A DNA stretch of 64,000 nt, from contig JAILWO010000002.1 in the NCBI GenBank assembly GCA_025698895.1, forward strand, positions 1,302,001-1,366,000, given 5' to 3'. The translations under genes and the position numbers were made by a program. This DNA comes from Rhizobiaceae bacterium (GTDB taxonomy: Bacteria > Pseudomonadota > Alphaproteobacteria > Rhizobiales > Rhizobiaceae). A model generated the notes under the pieces. It was not told the DNA's origin. It searched no databases and worked only from the letters and a program-made list of their open reading frames with translations. Shown one piece after another: positions 8,226 to 16,753 of this stretch (within the stretch, counting starts at the first letter, position 1; each line of letters opens with the position of its first letter).

Positions 8226-9215
8226 ATGAATTTTGTGACAATCATTCTCGCGGCGATCGCCCTGTGCGCGCTGGCCGTCATCATATGGCTGGTCGCCATG
8301 CATCGCCGCACTGGCGCGATCGCCCGGGAAGCCGAGCGCCTCGTGCCGGCCACGGGCAAGACGCTCGAGATCGAAGGCAACCGGATCCATTACGTAGAAA
8401 CCGGCGAGGGACCGCCCATCCTGCTGATCCACGGGCTGGGTGGCCACCATCACCATATGCGTCCGCTCATGGCGCCGCTCGGCGACTCGTTCCGGGTCAT
8501 ATCGCTCGACCGCGCCGGATCGGGCTGGTCAACACGCGCGGCGGGCATGACGGGGAACCTGCGGGAACAGGCGCGCCTGATCGCCCGCTTCATCGATGAG
8601 ATGGGCCTGGAACGACCGGTCCTGGTCGGACACTCGCTCGGCGGCGCGATCGCGCTCGCGACGGCGCTCGACTACCCGGACAAGGTATCGGGGCTGGCGC
8701 TGATTTCGCCGCTGACGCACAGCTTCGACGAAGTGCCGCCGGAGTTCCGGCCGCTCTATATACCCAACCGGTTCCTTCGTCGTCTTGTCGCACACACGAT
8801 CGCGGTGCCAACCTCGGTCAGAAACGCCGAGAAGACGCTCGCCTTCGTCTTCGGACCGCAGCAGCCGCCCGCGGACTACGCGATAGAGGGCGGCGGAATG
8901 CTCGGGCTTCGCCCATCCCATATATTCGCGACATCGACCGACATCGTCGCGGTCGGCAACGACCTGCCGGCCCTGCAGGACCGCTATGGCGAACTGGCCA
9001 TGCCCGTTGGCGTGCTGTTCGGCACCGAGGACCGGGTGCTCGACCATATACGCCACGGCCTGGCGATGAAGGAAAAAGTCGGCGGGATCGAGCTGGAGAT
9101 CGTCGAAGGCGTCGGGCACATGCCGCAATACTCACAAACGCGCTTGGTGGCAGATTTCATTCGCAGGATTTCCCGCAAGGCCTTCGAGACGGGCAAAGCC
9201 GACATGCAGGCTTGA
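8226..9215 (+). CDS. Membrane-anchored alpha/beta hydrolase
   Basis: A 329-residue protein. Residues about 3-25 form a hydrophobic helix ending in HRR, which should anchor it in the inner membrane with the hydrolase domain attached. The core has HGLGG (69-73), nucleophile Ser137 in GHSLGG (135-140), an acid near Asp269 (FGTEDRVLD) and His298 in VGHMPQ, a complete triad. An unusual HHHH run follows the oxyanion loop (74-77). ATG 8226 is chosen because it begins the membrane segment; an in-frame TTG at 8190 would add 12 unremarkable residues. Substrate unknown. tRNA-Leu begins 33 bp downstream. Confidence 0.85.
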   Translation: MNFVTIILAAIALCALAVIIWLVAMHRRTGAIAREAERLVPATGKTLEIEGNRIHYVETGEGPPILLIHGLGGHHHHMRPLMAPLGDSFRVISLDRAGSGWSTRAAGMTGNLREQARLIARFIDEMGLERPVLVGHSLGGAIALATALDYPDKVSGLALISPLTHSFDEVPPEFRPLYIPNRFLRRLVAHTIAVPTSVRNAEKTLAFVFGPQQPPADYAIEGGGMLGLRPSHIFATSTDIVAVGNDLPALQDRYGELAMPVGVLFGTEDRVLDHIRHGLAMKEKVGGIELEIVEGVGHMPQYSQTRLVADFIRRISRKAFETGKADMQA

Positions 9216-9248
9216 CGCCTTTCGGCCCGCGTCGGACAAACGGCCCGT

Positions 9249-9333
9249 GCGGACGTGGCGAAACCGGTAGACGCAAGGGACTTAAAATCCCTCGGAGCAA
9301 TCCGTGCGGGTTCGAGCCCCGCCGTCCGCACCA
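9249..9333 (+). tRNA. tRNA-Leu (anticodon UAA)
   Basis: An 85-nt class II tRNA. The acceptor stem GCGGACG pairs with CGTCCGC (9323-9329), followed by discriminator A and an encoded CCA at 9331-9333. The anticodon stem AGGGA/TCCCT encloses CTTAAAA, giving anticodon TAA at 9283-9285. The T arm GCGGGTTCGAGCCCCGC is canonical, and the short extra arm (CGGAGCAATCCG) is leucine-like. No integrase or attachment-site duplication is seen beside it. Confidence 0.97.
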
Positions 9334-9413
9334 TCTCCCACTCGTTTTCCGGAACCTTCGTGCCGAGGCGCCGTTTGCCCGAGAACTTCAGTCACGAATG
9401 GAGATCAGGCACC

Positions 9414-9725
9414 ATGGCAAACTCGCTCACAGGTTTCCGCGACCGTATGGAAGACGATCTCGAGACCCAGGTCGCGCGTCTGACGAAGGAAGTGTCGCGC
9501 CTGAAACGGTCCGCGCGACGGCGTGGTTCGTCGCTGTATTCCGGCTCTCTCGACGGCGTGAGCGATCTCTATGCCGAGATCGCCGACGGGATCGTCGACT
9601 CCCTGCCTGCGCTGCGAAAGCGGGCGCGTCGGATGAACAGGGCCGCGCACGACAACCCTGCGATCGTGGGACTGGCGGGGTTGGCGCTTCTGGGCATCGC
9701 GGCGGCGGTCTTCTATCGCCGCTAG
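9414..9725 (+). CDS. Small protein with C-terminal membrane anchor (ElaB/YqjD-like layout)
   Basis: A 103-residue protein. The first ~80 residues are charged and helical with a likely coiled coil (LETQVARLTKEVSRLKRSARRR, about 16-37, read in two parts); residues about 83-101 form one membrane helix ending in YRR. This layout resembles ElaB/YqjD/DUF883 ribosome-associated inner-membrane proteins, but sequence identity cannot be judged here. ATG 9414 is used because the longer frame runs back through the tRNA. GGAG lies about ten bases upstream. It converges on the small conserved gene at 9772-10200. Confidence 0.72.
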   Translation: MANSLTGFRDRMEDDLETQVARLTKEVSRLKRSARRRGSSLYSGSLDGVSDLYAEIADGIVDSLPALRKRARRMNRAAHDNPAIVGLAGLALLGIAAAVFYRR

Positions 9726-9771
9726 ACTGATACCACCGGCCACAACGACCGTCCGCCGCGCGGTCGGTGCT

Positions 9772-10200
9772 TCATGAGGTGTCGTACGGCCCGGCCGCGA
9801 GACCGCCGGGTGTGCGGGGAAAGCGACTGGCCGCGGCCGGCGCCGCCGCCCGCCGTCTCGGGCTTCGCCCTCGCCCGCGAAGCGGGGGGAGGATGAGCGC
9901 CAAGCGCAGCAGGACGCCAAGGGCCTCGGCCAGTGCGTGCAAGCGCGCCGCAAGCAGCAGCGCGTCCTCAGGATCGTTTCCGGTCGTCCCGATGCCCGCG
10001 AAGGCCGGCTGCGGCATGCCCGTCGCCTCGGCGACGAAGTCCGCCACCGCAGCCTCGGCCCGCCGCAACAGCCACAGAACGAAACAGCGAACGAGATAGC
10101 AACGGCCGGCGGCCTGCTCGGCGAGAGCGGCGAGCGCGACCAGCAGCGCCGCGATGCGCCGAAGTCTCCTGCCATCCCCTCTTGCCGCGTAACCGTCCAT
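9772..10200 (-). CDS. Conserved small hypothetical protein, paralogue A
   Basis: A 142-residue protein with a near twin at 47574-48005. The shared core is RCYLVRCFVLWLLRRAEAAV then ADFVAEATGMPQPAFAGIG and GNDPEDALLLAARLHALAEAL (roughly residues 33-97). The hydrophobic N-terminal helix suggests membrane association. The last ~40 residues are Arg/Pro/Ala-rich and come from a GC-rich palindromic repeat read through in frame, ending PYDTS. The start ATG at 10200 has AAGGAAGG upstream. The core is conserved between copies despite synonymous changes, which argues that it is a real gene. I do not recognise a function. Confidence 0.68.
   Translation of the reverse strand: MDGYAARGDGRRLRRIAALLVALAALAEQAAGRCYLVRCFVLWLLRRAEAAVADFVAEATGMPQPAFAGIGTTGNDPEDALLLAARLHALAEALGVLLRLALILPPLRGRGRSPRRRAAAPAAASRFPRTPGGLAAGPYDTS
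9874..9886. repeat. GC-rich palindrome inside paralogue A (degenerate)
   Basis: CCCGC-gaa-GCGGG within a context (CTTCGCCCTCG... GGGGGGAGGATGAGCGC) shared with the longer palindrome at 47676-47700. It looks like a shortened copy of a dispersed rhizobial-type palindromic element and encodes the Pro/Arg-rich tail of the surrounding gene. Confidence 0.6.
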
Positions 10201-10380
10201 GCCGCCTTCCTTTGTTCGGTGGGCATTGTCCTACCGGTCCCGGGACACGTGGATAGATCCGAGGCAAGATTCGTTGAAAATGCCGGTCCTGCGGGCGGCG
10301 GCGCCGGAATCTGTTCACACCCCGAAAGGGGGAAGGGCCATCGCATGGGGCTACGCCACCCCCTCCAGCCCTTCGGGCCA

Positions 10381-10401
10381 CCTCCCCCTCGAAGGGGGAG
10401 G
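10381..10401. repeat. Intergenic GC-rich palindromic element
   Basis: The arms CCTCCCCCT and AGGGGGAGG are perfect 9-bp inverted repeats around a CGA loop. It sits in a 234-bp gap between the small conserved gene and the DUF900 gene, in a stretch (about 10318-10415) that also carries GAAAGGGGGAAGGGCC and CCCTTCGGGCC. Elements of this look are scattered through genomes of Mesorhizobium-like bacteria. It could also act as an RNA hairpin downstream of the minus-strand DUF900 gene, but no T-run follows. Confidence 0.65.
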
Positions 10402-10434
10402 AAAGCGGCAGGCGGACGGCTAGAGCCGCAGGTC

Positions 10435-11607
10435 CTATTGCCCGACCGCTACCTTGAGGACCTCGACGGGCGTGGTGATCACGATCTCGGCCGTAGAGGC
10501 GAGCGTCTGGCCGACACCGCGCGCGAGCGTATCCAGCCGATCCTCCACCCCGCGCTCGTCGGCGCCGAGCGAACTGTCGTCGCGCAACCGGTCGCCAAGC
10601 AACCGAACCAGGACCGGATTGTCGGCGAATTTGGTGTGGTTCAGCGAATCGCCGCCCGAGACGGAGGTCACGTCGACGACGATCAGACCCAGTTCGGCGA
10701 TCTGCCCGGCATCGGCGTAGTCGCCGCCGAGGCGCGGCCGGTTGCCGGCGATGAAACGTGAGAGGTCGAGCGCCCGGTCGTCTCCGGACACCATGACGAA
10801 GAAGGGTTTGCCGGGAGTGCCGTATCGGGCCATCTGGGAGCGGAATACATCGAGGTCGACGTCCGGGGCCGCGAGCACGACGTCACCCAGCTTGCCGCCG
10901 AGATCCCTGTCGCCCGAGATGGCGAGTTGCCTGAGGGCTTCGAGCGCGACCCAGTTTCCCATCGAGTGCGCGATCAGGTCTATGCGCTTCGCACCTGTGC
11001 CGGCGAGCATTCTGAGCGTCTCCTCGAGAGAGTCGCGGGCCGCGCTGGCGGAATTCTGATCGTAGACATAATCGACCAGCCGGCCGGCCGACGCCCATGT
11101 GAACAGCACCACGGCTCCATCATAGTCGGCGTCCTGCGCGATCTGGCTGACGCGACAGACCGCCTCCGCAAAGCGCGTATTGTAGCCGTGGACGAAGACC
11201 AGCACCCGGTCGCCACCGTCTGCGACGTCCGAGCGAACCGACCGCGCGAACTCGCTGCCGGTCTCGAATATCCGCACCTCTCGCGCGGCGAAATGGATGG
11301 CAGGATCGACCGGACCCCGCCGTGGACGCTCCAGCTTGCCGGGTTCGTGCACTGGCGGAATAGACACCAGCACGCGCGCGAATCCCTCGGTCTGTGAGCG
11401 ACGTCCGCTGAAAAAGTATCCCGGCTCCGAGCTCCTGGCGCGTGTTGTGGCGACGAACACCGTGCGCAGCCGTGCCTCATCGGAGATGGGCGTCTGCGCG
11501 ACAGCGGGATCGAGCAACGCATAGCCGCGCGGATTGGCGCATCCCGAGACCAGGACGATCGACAGGATAAGCATGATGGCGCATGCAACTGGCGGAGAAA
11601 AACGCAT
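10435..11607 (-). CDS. Alpha/beta hydrolase lipoprotein, DUF900 family
   Basis: A 390-residue protein. The N-terminus is a lipoprotein signal: hydrophobic residues 7-20 and lipobox LVSGC with Cys23 as the lipidated residue. The body has VFVHGYNTRF (138-147), the DUF900 hallmark, and nucleophile Ser215 in AHSMGN (213-218). DUF900 proteins are esterase-like and their substrates are mostly unknown. The C-terminal ~90 residues (SSLGADERGVEDRLDTL and onward) are amphipathic. It lies 81 bp downstream of trkH on the same strand. An outer-membrane or periplasmic position follows from the lipobox. Confidence 0.88.
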   Translation of the reverse strand: MRFSPPVACAIMLILSIVLVSGCANPRGYALLDPAVAQTPISDEARLRTVFVATTRARSSEPGYFFSGRRSQTEGFARVLVSIPPVHEPGKLERPRRGPVDPAIHFAAREVRIFETGSEFARSVRSDVADGGDRVLVFVHGYNTRFAEAVCRVSQIAQDADYDGAVVLFTWASAGRLVDYVYDQNSASAARDSLEETLRMLAGTGAKRIDLIAHSMGNWVALEALRQLAISGDRDLGGKLGDVVLAAPDVDLDVFRSQMARYGTPGKPFFVMVSGDDRALDLSRFIAGNRPRLGGDYADAGQIAELGLIVVDVTSVSGGDSLNHTKFADNPVLVRLLGDRLRDDSSLGADERGVEDRLDTLARGVGQTLASTAEIVITTPVEVLKVAVGQ

Positions 11608-11688
11608 CGGTTACCGGCATGAATGCGGAGCAAAGACCGTGGCCGAATATCAGAACGGCCGCAACCGTCCAATCACGCGCATTCCGCG

Positions 11689-13146
11689 TTACCGGGACCA
11701 GAAGCCGGGCGTGAATATCACCAGCACCGCAAGCAGTTCCAGCCGGCCAAGCAGCATCGCAATGGCCAGGAACCATTTGGCCGCATCCGGCAAGGTGGCG
11801 TAATTGCCCGCCGGGCCGATCGTATCTCCGAGGCCGGGCCCCACATTCGTCAGCGCGGTCAGCGCACCGCTCGTGGCCGTCGTGAGATCGAGGCCCGTGG
11901 CCGCCAGGAGGATAATGAGCGCGACCCAGATCACCAGAAACGACGAGATATAGAGCACCACGGCGCGCTGCATCGTATCGTCCACGGTGCGGTCGCCATA
12001 CCGGACGGTGACGATCGCGTGGGGATAGATCAGCTTGCGCAGGCCGTTGGCCATCAGCCTGAACAGGATCAGGAAGCGGTACGCCTTGATGCCGCCGGTG
12101 GTCGATCCGGAACAGCCTCCCAGGAAGGTCGCCACGAAAGCGCAGGCCACCGCGAACGCCCCCCACAGCGAATAGTCCGAACTCGCATATCCGGTCGTGG
12201 TGATAATCGACACGAAATTGAAGGTCGACAACGTGATCGCCTCAAAGAAGGGAACGTCCTGCGTGATGCGCAGATAGATCGCGACGGCGACGGAAAAGAA
12301 GGCGGCATAGCCGAGAAAGACCCGGATCTGCGGATCACGAAGCGCCTCCACGCGGCCTCTCAGGATGAACAGGATCATGATCGAGAACGGCAGGGAGCCG
12401 ATGATCATGAAAACTATGGCGATCCACAGGACGGCCGGCGTGTCGGTATAGCGCACGAAGGATGTGTCGTGGGTCGACATGCCGGCCGTGGCGACCGTGG
12501 TCATGGCGTGGTTGACGGCGTTGAAGATTGTCATGCCCGCCGCCGCATAGGCTATGGCGCATATCAGAACGAGCGACAGATAGATGCCCAGCAGGCTGAC
12601 GGCGAACGTCGCAAAGCGTGCGAACGGCTTGTCCTCGATGTCGGAAGACTCGATCTTGAAGTAGCTGACGCCGCCGATATTGAGGAAGGGCAGGATGAAA
12701 AGCCCGACGGCGATGACCCCCAATCCGCCCAGGCATTGCAGCAGCGACCGCCACAGAAGAAGGCCGGGCGGAGCCGTATCAAGGCCCGACATGACGGTTG
12801 CCCCGGTTGCCGTCGCGGCGGAGACGGATTCGAAGAAGGCGTCCGTGAAGCCGAGTTGGAACGACGACGCCATCAATGGAAGCATGCCGGCGACCGCGAA
12901 GGTGAACCAGAGCATGTTGACGAGAAGGAACGCGAAACGCGGCGAGGCGACAACATCCCGGGATTGCGTGGCGAGCGCCACGGCCGAGGAAAACCCGCCC
13001 AGCAAAAGCGCCGACACCGCGAATATCTGCCAGTCGTCATGGTCGTAATACAGGTCGACCAGCGCCGGGATCAGCATCAGCCCCGACAGATAAAGCGCGA
13101 AGACAGCCGAGATGTGGATCGCATAGCGAACCGCCAGGCTCTGCAC
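11689..13146 (-). CDS. trkH: Potassium uptake protein, TrkH family
   Basis: A 485-residue membrane protein of the Trk/Ktr/HKT superfamily that conducts K+ (or Na+). The four pore-loop repeats with filter glycines are recognisable: TATGATVMSG (112-121), TVATAGMSTHD, TTTGYASSDYS and TNVGPGLGDTIGP near the C-terminus. The length and multiple hydrophobic segments are normal for TrkH. The regulatory NAD-binding subunit TrkA is not in this window. The DUF900 lipoprotein gene follows 81 bp downstream and may be read through. Confidence 0.93.
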   Translation of the reverse strand: MQSLAVRYAIHISAVFALYLSGLMLIPALVDLYYDHDDWQIFAVSALLLGGFSSAVALATQSRDVVASPRFAFLLVNMLWFTFAVAGMLPLMASSFQLGFTDAFFESVSAATATGATVMSGLDTAPPGLLLWRSLLQCLGGLGVIAVGLFILPFLNIGGVSYFKIESSDIEDKPFARFATFAVSLLGIYLSLVLICAIAYAAAGMTIFNAVNHAMTTVATAGMSTHDTSFVRYTDTPAVLWIAIVFMIIGSLPFSIMILFILRGRVEALRDPQIRVFLGYAAFFSVAVAIYLRITQDVPFFEAITLSTFNFVSIITTTGYASSDYSLWGAFAVACAFVATFLGGCSGSTTGGIKAYRFLILFRLMANGLRKLIYPHAIVTVRYGDRTVDDTMQRAVVLYISSFLVIWVALIILLAATGLDLTTATSGALTALTNVGPGLGDTIGPAGNYATLPDAAKWFLAIAMLLGRLELLAVLVIFTPGFWSR

Positions 13147-13240
13147 GATGATGGTCCCCGTCTCCTCGCGCCCGGCGGACGCTGCTTGGCTACATAGCGC
13201 AGGTCATGGCAGACATCCACCGGTCGCAATGGAGTCCGGC

Positions 13241-13789
13241 ATGAGTGGATCAAAGGGATACATCGTTCTGTTTCGGGGAGTAGGTGGTGCAACGCAACTG
13301 CCGACGGCGGCCCTGCGCGAGGCTCTGACACGGCTCGGTTTCGATCGCGTCGCGACCTACATCAACAGCGGCAATGCGATCCTGGCAAGCCCGCGGCCCC
13401 GCGAGGAGATCCACGCCGTGATCGCCGATCTGTGCGCGAGGGAATTCGCGTTCACCAAGGATATCCACCTTCGCGATCGGGACGAGTGGCACCGGCTCAT
13501 CCGCAACAATCCGTTTGTGGAGGCGACAGCCGAGCCGAAAACCCTTCATGCAGCGGTTCTGGCCGGTGATCCGGATGCGGATGCCGTCGAAAGTCTGGCG
13601 AAGGCCGGTGGGCCACGCGAGCGGATCGCCGTTGTCGAACGGGTCGCCTATCTGCATACGCCGGACGGGTTTGGCCGGTCAAAGCTGGCGGAACGGTTCG
13701 ACCGGGGAATCGGCGTCGCCAACACCGCGCGCAACTGGAACACGGTGCTCAAGCTCGAGGAACTGGTGCGCGCGGCGGAACAGGGCTGA
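13241..13789 (+). CDS. DUF1697 family protein
   Basis: A 182-residue protein with the DUF1697 pattern: YIVLFRGVGG near the start, LREALTRLGFDRVATYINSGN, then RSKLAERFDRGIGVANTARNW and NTVLKLEEL at the end. The last part (RSKL ... ARNWNTV) is the most conserved region of the family. Function unknown. ATG 13241 is preferred over ATG 13229 because GGAG lies at 13231-13234. The gene is divergent from trkH with about 95 bp between the starts. Confidence 0.85.
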   Translation: MSGSKGYIVLFRGVGGATQLPTAALREALTRLGFDRVATYINSGNAILASPRPREEIHAVIADLCAREFAFTKDIHLRDRDEWHRLIRNNPFVEATAEPKTLHAAVLAGDPDADAVESLAKAGGPRERIAVVERVAYLHTPDGFGRSKLAERFDRGIGVANTARNWNTVLKLEELVRAAEQG

Positions 13790-14058
13790 CGCAGTATATT
13801 GCATCGCACAACAAATAGTTTGCCTTTTGCCGCGAATAGCCCCATATGGCGGCAAGACGCATGGGCCGGCCATCCGGCTTTTCCAGAGGGAACGCGTTGC
13901 GTCTGACTTCACCACCCGCATGCGCGGAGTGGCGGAGAGCCGCGACGGCATGAAGCCGGCGCGCACGACAGCGCAGCCGGGAACTCCACTCCAGCTCGTC
14001 GTACAATAATCCACTCCGCGCGGGTTGCGCCCCGCAGCGGCAAAATGTGCGGTGCATC

Positions 14059-15459
14059 ATGCGCCGCCTGAAAGCGACATACGTGACCATAGACATTCAA
14101 GCCGACCAGGCCGGTTTCGCGGCACTCGGCATATCCGGACCGCTCCTGAAGAACACCGAACAGGCAGGCTTCATCTCGCCGAAACCGATCCAGGAAGCGG
14201 CCATTCCCGCCATGATGGCGGGACGGGACGTGCTGGCCATCGCACAGACCGGCTCCGGAAAGACCGCCGCCTTCAGCCTCCCGATCCTTTCCAGGATCGT
14301 GGGGCTTGGAACGAAGCGGACGCCGAAGTCGTGCAGGGCGCTCATTCTCGCTCCGACACGGGAACTCGCCGTGCAGATCGAGGAAACCATCCGTCTGCTC
14401 GCGAAGGGGCTCCACGTCTCGACCGCGCTCGTGCTGGGCGGCGTATCCCGCAACCAGCAGGTGAAGCGCATCGCGCCCGGCGTCGATGTGCTGATCGCGA
14501 CGCCCGGGCGGCTGACCGATCTCGTTCGCGAGGGTGAAGTCCGGCTGGGCGACACGCGATGGCTCGTTCTGGACGAGGCGGACCGCATGCTCGACATGGG
14601 CTTCATCAACGACGTGCGCCGCATAGCGCGCGCGACCCATCCCCAGCGGCAGACATCGCTGTTCTCCGCGACCATGCCCAAGGAGATCGAGGATCTCGCC
14701 GCGAGCTTCATGAACCAACCGGAGCGGGTCGCGGTCGCCCCGCAGGGCACCACGGCGGCCGAAATACGCCAAAGCGTGCGCCTCGTTCACGCCAAGCAGA
14801 AGCGCCTGATTCTGGCGCGCCTGCTGAAGGATCCGGCGATGTCCTCGGTGATCGTCTTTTCGCGCACCAAGCACGGCGCCGACAAGATCACACGCAATCT
14901 AGCCGCCGACGGCTTTCCGGCGGCCGTCATACACGGCAACAAGTCGCAGAATGCGCGGCAGAAGGCGCTGAATGGCTTTCGCGAAGGCTCGGTGCGAATC
15001 CTGGTCGCGACCGACATCGCCGCCCGTGGCATTGACGTTCCGGGAATCAGCCACGTCGTGAATTACGAACTGCCGGACGAAGCGGAGAGCTACGTGCACC
15101 GCATCGGGCGGACAGGCCGCAATGGCGCGGACGGTGTGGCCATAACGCTGTGCGATCCGGCCGAGCAGGCGAAGCTGCGCACGGTGGAAAAGATCATTCG
15201 TATGCGGCTGCCGGTCGAGGCGGACCATCGCGATGAGGATATCCCCTACCAGGCACCGGCCCCGAAACCACGTGACGAGGCGGCGAACGAAAACGCCAGG
15301 CCAAAGGGCGGCAACCGACAGCGCGGTCGCAACGGCGCCGGCGGAACACCGCGAATGGCCGATGCGGGCAAGGGCGGCGAAAACCCGGCCAAGAAGCCGT
15401 TCCGCAATCGGCGGCGCCGGTTCGGCGGACAGAAGCAGGGCCAGCGCCGCGCCGCCTGA
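14059..15459 (+). CDS. rhlE: DEAD-box RNA helicase, RhlE-like
   Basis: A 466-residue ATP-dependent RNA helicase. Motifs in order: Q motif GFISPKPIQEAAIP (37-50), Walker A AQTGSGKT (62-69), PTRELA (99-104), TPGR (148-151), DEAD (172-175, followed by RMLDMGF), SAT (203-205) and HRIGRTGR in the second RecA domain. The C-terminal ~75 residues are Arg/Gly/Lys/Asn-rich (RQRGRNGAGG, RNRRRRFGGQ) and suited to RNA binding. Start uncertain: ATG 14059 has no clear ribosome-binding site and GTG codons at 14047 and 14083 are possible. The ~270 bp upstream holds no open frame with good signals and may be a long leader. Confidence 0.92.
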   Translation: MRRLKATYVTIDIQADQAGFAALGISGPLLKNTEQAGFISPKPIQEAAIPAMMAGRDVLAIAQTGSGKTAAFSLPILSRIVGLGTKRTPKSCRALILAPTRELAVQIEETIRLLAKGLHVSTALVLGGVSRNQQVKRIAPGVDVLIATPGRLTDLVREGEVRLGDTRWLVLDEADRMLDMGFINDVRRIARATHPQRQTSLFSATMPKEIEDLAASFMNQPERVAVAPQGTTAAEIRQSVRLVHAKQKRLILARLLKDPAMSSVIVFSRTKHGADKITRNLAADGFPAAVIHGNKSQNARQKALNGFREGSVRILVATDIAARGIDVPGISHVVNYELPDEAESYVHRIGRTGRNGADGVAITLCDPAEQAKLRTVEKIIRMRLPVEADHRDEDIPYQAPAPKPRDEAANENARPKGGNRQRGRNGAGGTPRMADAGKGGENPAKKPFRNRRRRFGGQKQGQRRAA

Positions 15460-15469
15460 CCCAACGGTT

Positions 15470-15491
15470 CCAGCCGCCCACGGGCGGCTGG
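15470..15491 (+). terminator. GC hairpin after the DEAD-box gene, no T-run
   Basis: Perfect 9-bp arms CCAGCCGCC and GGCGGCTGG around CACG, eleven bases past the helicase stop. The following bases (TCCACTTG) lack a T-run, so this is more likely an mRNA 3'-end stabiliser or weak terminator than a classical intrinsic terminator. Confidence 0.5.
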
Positions 15492-15567
15492 TCCACTTGC
15501 CCGCGCTCGGCTCATGGCCTAAGCGGCGCGCATGATTGCTCGTTCAATGCGCAACGGACGCTGAGAC

Positions 15568-16752
15568 GTGGCGGGACTCGCCGCGCTCGCGGCCGCCTAT
15601 CTGCTTTCGCAATTCTATCGATCCTTCCTGGCGGTGCTGACACCGGCGCTGACCACCGAACTGGGTGCGACCAAGGCCGATCTGTCCCTGGCATCGGGAG
15701 CGTGGTTCGCCGCGTTCGCGCTGATGCAGTTCGTCGTCGGTGTGTCGCTTGACCGCTATGGTCCCCGGCGAACGGCGGCCTGGATATTGTTCGCCGGCGG
15801 GGGAGGCGGCGCCTTCATCTTCGCGACGGCCGCCGCGCCATGGATGATCACGCTTGCCATGACGCTGATCGGGATTGGCTGTTCACCGGTCCTGATGGCG
15901 TCGGTCTACATCTTCGCCAAGACCTATTCGCCGGCGCGGCTGGCGGTGCTGATTTCCTTCCTGGTCGGCTTCGGTTCGCTCGGCAACGTCGTCGGCGCCT
16001 CGCCGATGGCCGCGGCGGCGGAAGCCTTCGGCTGGCGGCAGGTCATGGCCGGCCTTGGGGTCATAACGGTGGTGGTTTCCCTGTCGGCACTGATGTTCGT
16101 GCGTGATCCGCCAGGCAATGGAGACGAGGATTCCCGAAGCGGGCTCAGAGGTTATCTGGAACTCTTCAAGCTACGCATTTTGTGGCCGATCATTCCGCTC
16201 ACGGCACTGAACTACGCGCCCGCAGCGGGTATCAGAGGGTTGTGGGCCGGGCCGTATCTGTCCGACGTCTATGTGGCGGACGGACTGCTGATCGGGCAGG
16301 TGACGCTGTTCATGGCCTTTGGCATGGTGGCCGGAAACTTCCTTTACGGGCCGCTGGACCAGTTCTTCCGCACGCGCAAATGGGTGGCGGTCACCGGCAA
16401 TTCCATCAGCATCCTGGCGCTCGCCTGGTTGGCGCTTCATCCGGTCGCATCCCTGCTGATGACGACCATCCTGCTGGTAGCCGTAGGGGTGGCCGGCGCA
16501 AGCTACGGCTTGCTGATGGCCCATGCCCGCGCCTTCGTACCGGCGCACCTGACGGGGCGAGGGGTGACCCTGATGAACTTCTTTTCGATCGGCGGCGTGG
16601 GCGTCATGCAGTTTGCGACCGGCGCCGTCGTCACCGCGAATGCCGTTCCTGCCGAACCGGCGGCGGCCTATGTCGCGCTGTTCTGGTTCTACGCGGCCAC
16701 TCTCGGTGTCGCGTTGCTGGCCTATCTGGCCTCGCGCGATGCCAAGCCGTAG
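15568..16752 (+). CDS. MFS transporter
   Basis: A 394-residue polytopic membrane protein with about twelve hydrophobic segments. The MFS loop 2-3 signature is LDRYGPRRT (about 60-68), following a first-helix SQFYRSFLAVLTPALT segment; the two halves are joined by a charged linker RDPPGNGDEDSRSG near residue 175. This pattern is typical of nitrate/nitrite- or organic-anion-type porters, but the substrate cannot be read. The start is GTG 15568: the only in-frame upstream ATG (15547) meets a stop within five codons. It converges on the hydrolase at 16754 with no gap. Confidence 0.85.
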   Translation: MAGLAALAAAYLLSQFYRSFLAVLTPALTTELGATKADLSLASGAWFAAFALMQFVVGVSLDRYGPRRTAAWILFAGGGGGAFIFATAAAPWMITLAMTLIGIGCSPVLMASVYIFAKTYSPARLAVLISFLVGFGSLGNVVGASPMAAAAEAFGWRQVMAGLGVITVVVSLSALMFVRDPPGNGDEDSRSGLRGYLELFKLRILWPIIPLTALNYAPAAGIRGLWAGPYLSDVYVADGLLIGQVTLFMAFGMVAGNFLYGPLDQFFRTRKWVAVTGNSISILALAWLALHPVASLLMTTILLVAVGVAGASYGLLMAHARAFVPAHLTGRGVTLMNFFSIGGVGVMQFATGAVVTANAVPAEPAAAYVALFWFYAATLGVALLAYLASRDAKP

Positions 16753-16753
16753 G

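Larger units (their letters stand above)
9747..10260. repeat. Duplicated ~510-bp segment, copy A
   Basis: This block matches 47549-48067 in the same orientation by direct reading. It covers a whole small gene on the minus strand plus about 25 bp beyond its stop and about 60 bp before its start. Shared landmarks include GCGCCGCGCGGTC-like sequence at the left end (copy A reads CCGCCGCGCGGTC), GGGCATTGTCC at 10221 and CGTGGATAGA at 10248. Divergence is mostly at single bases, with one indel around the internal palindrome. Confidence 0.85.

Noticed and set aside
9249-9333. tRNA-Leu as integration site of a genomic island
   Set aside because: No integrase, no direct repeat of the tRNA 3' end and no shift in composition is visible nearby.
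11623-13197. 524-codon open frame antisense to trkH
   Set aside because: Highly charged, repetitive translation typical of the complement of a membrane protein gene; trkH has all pore-loop motifs.
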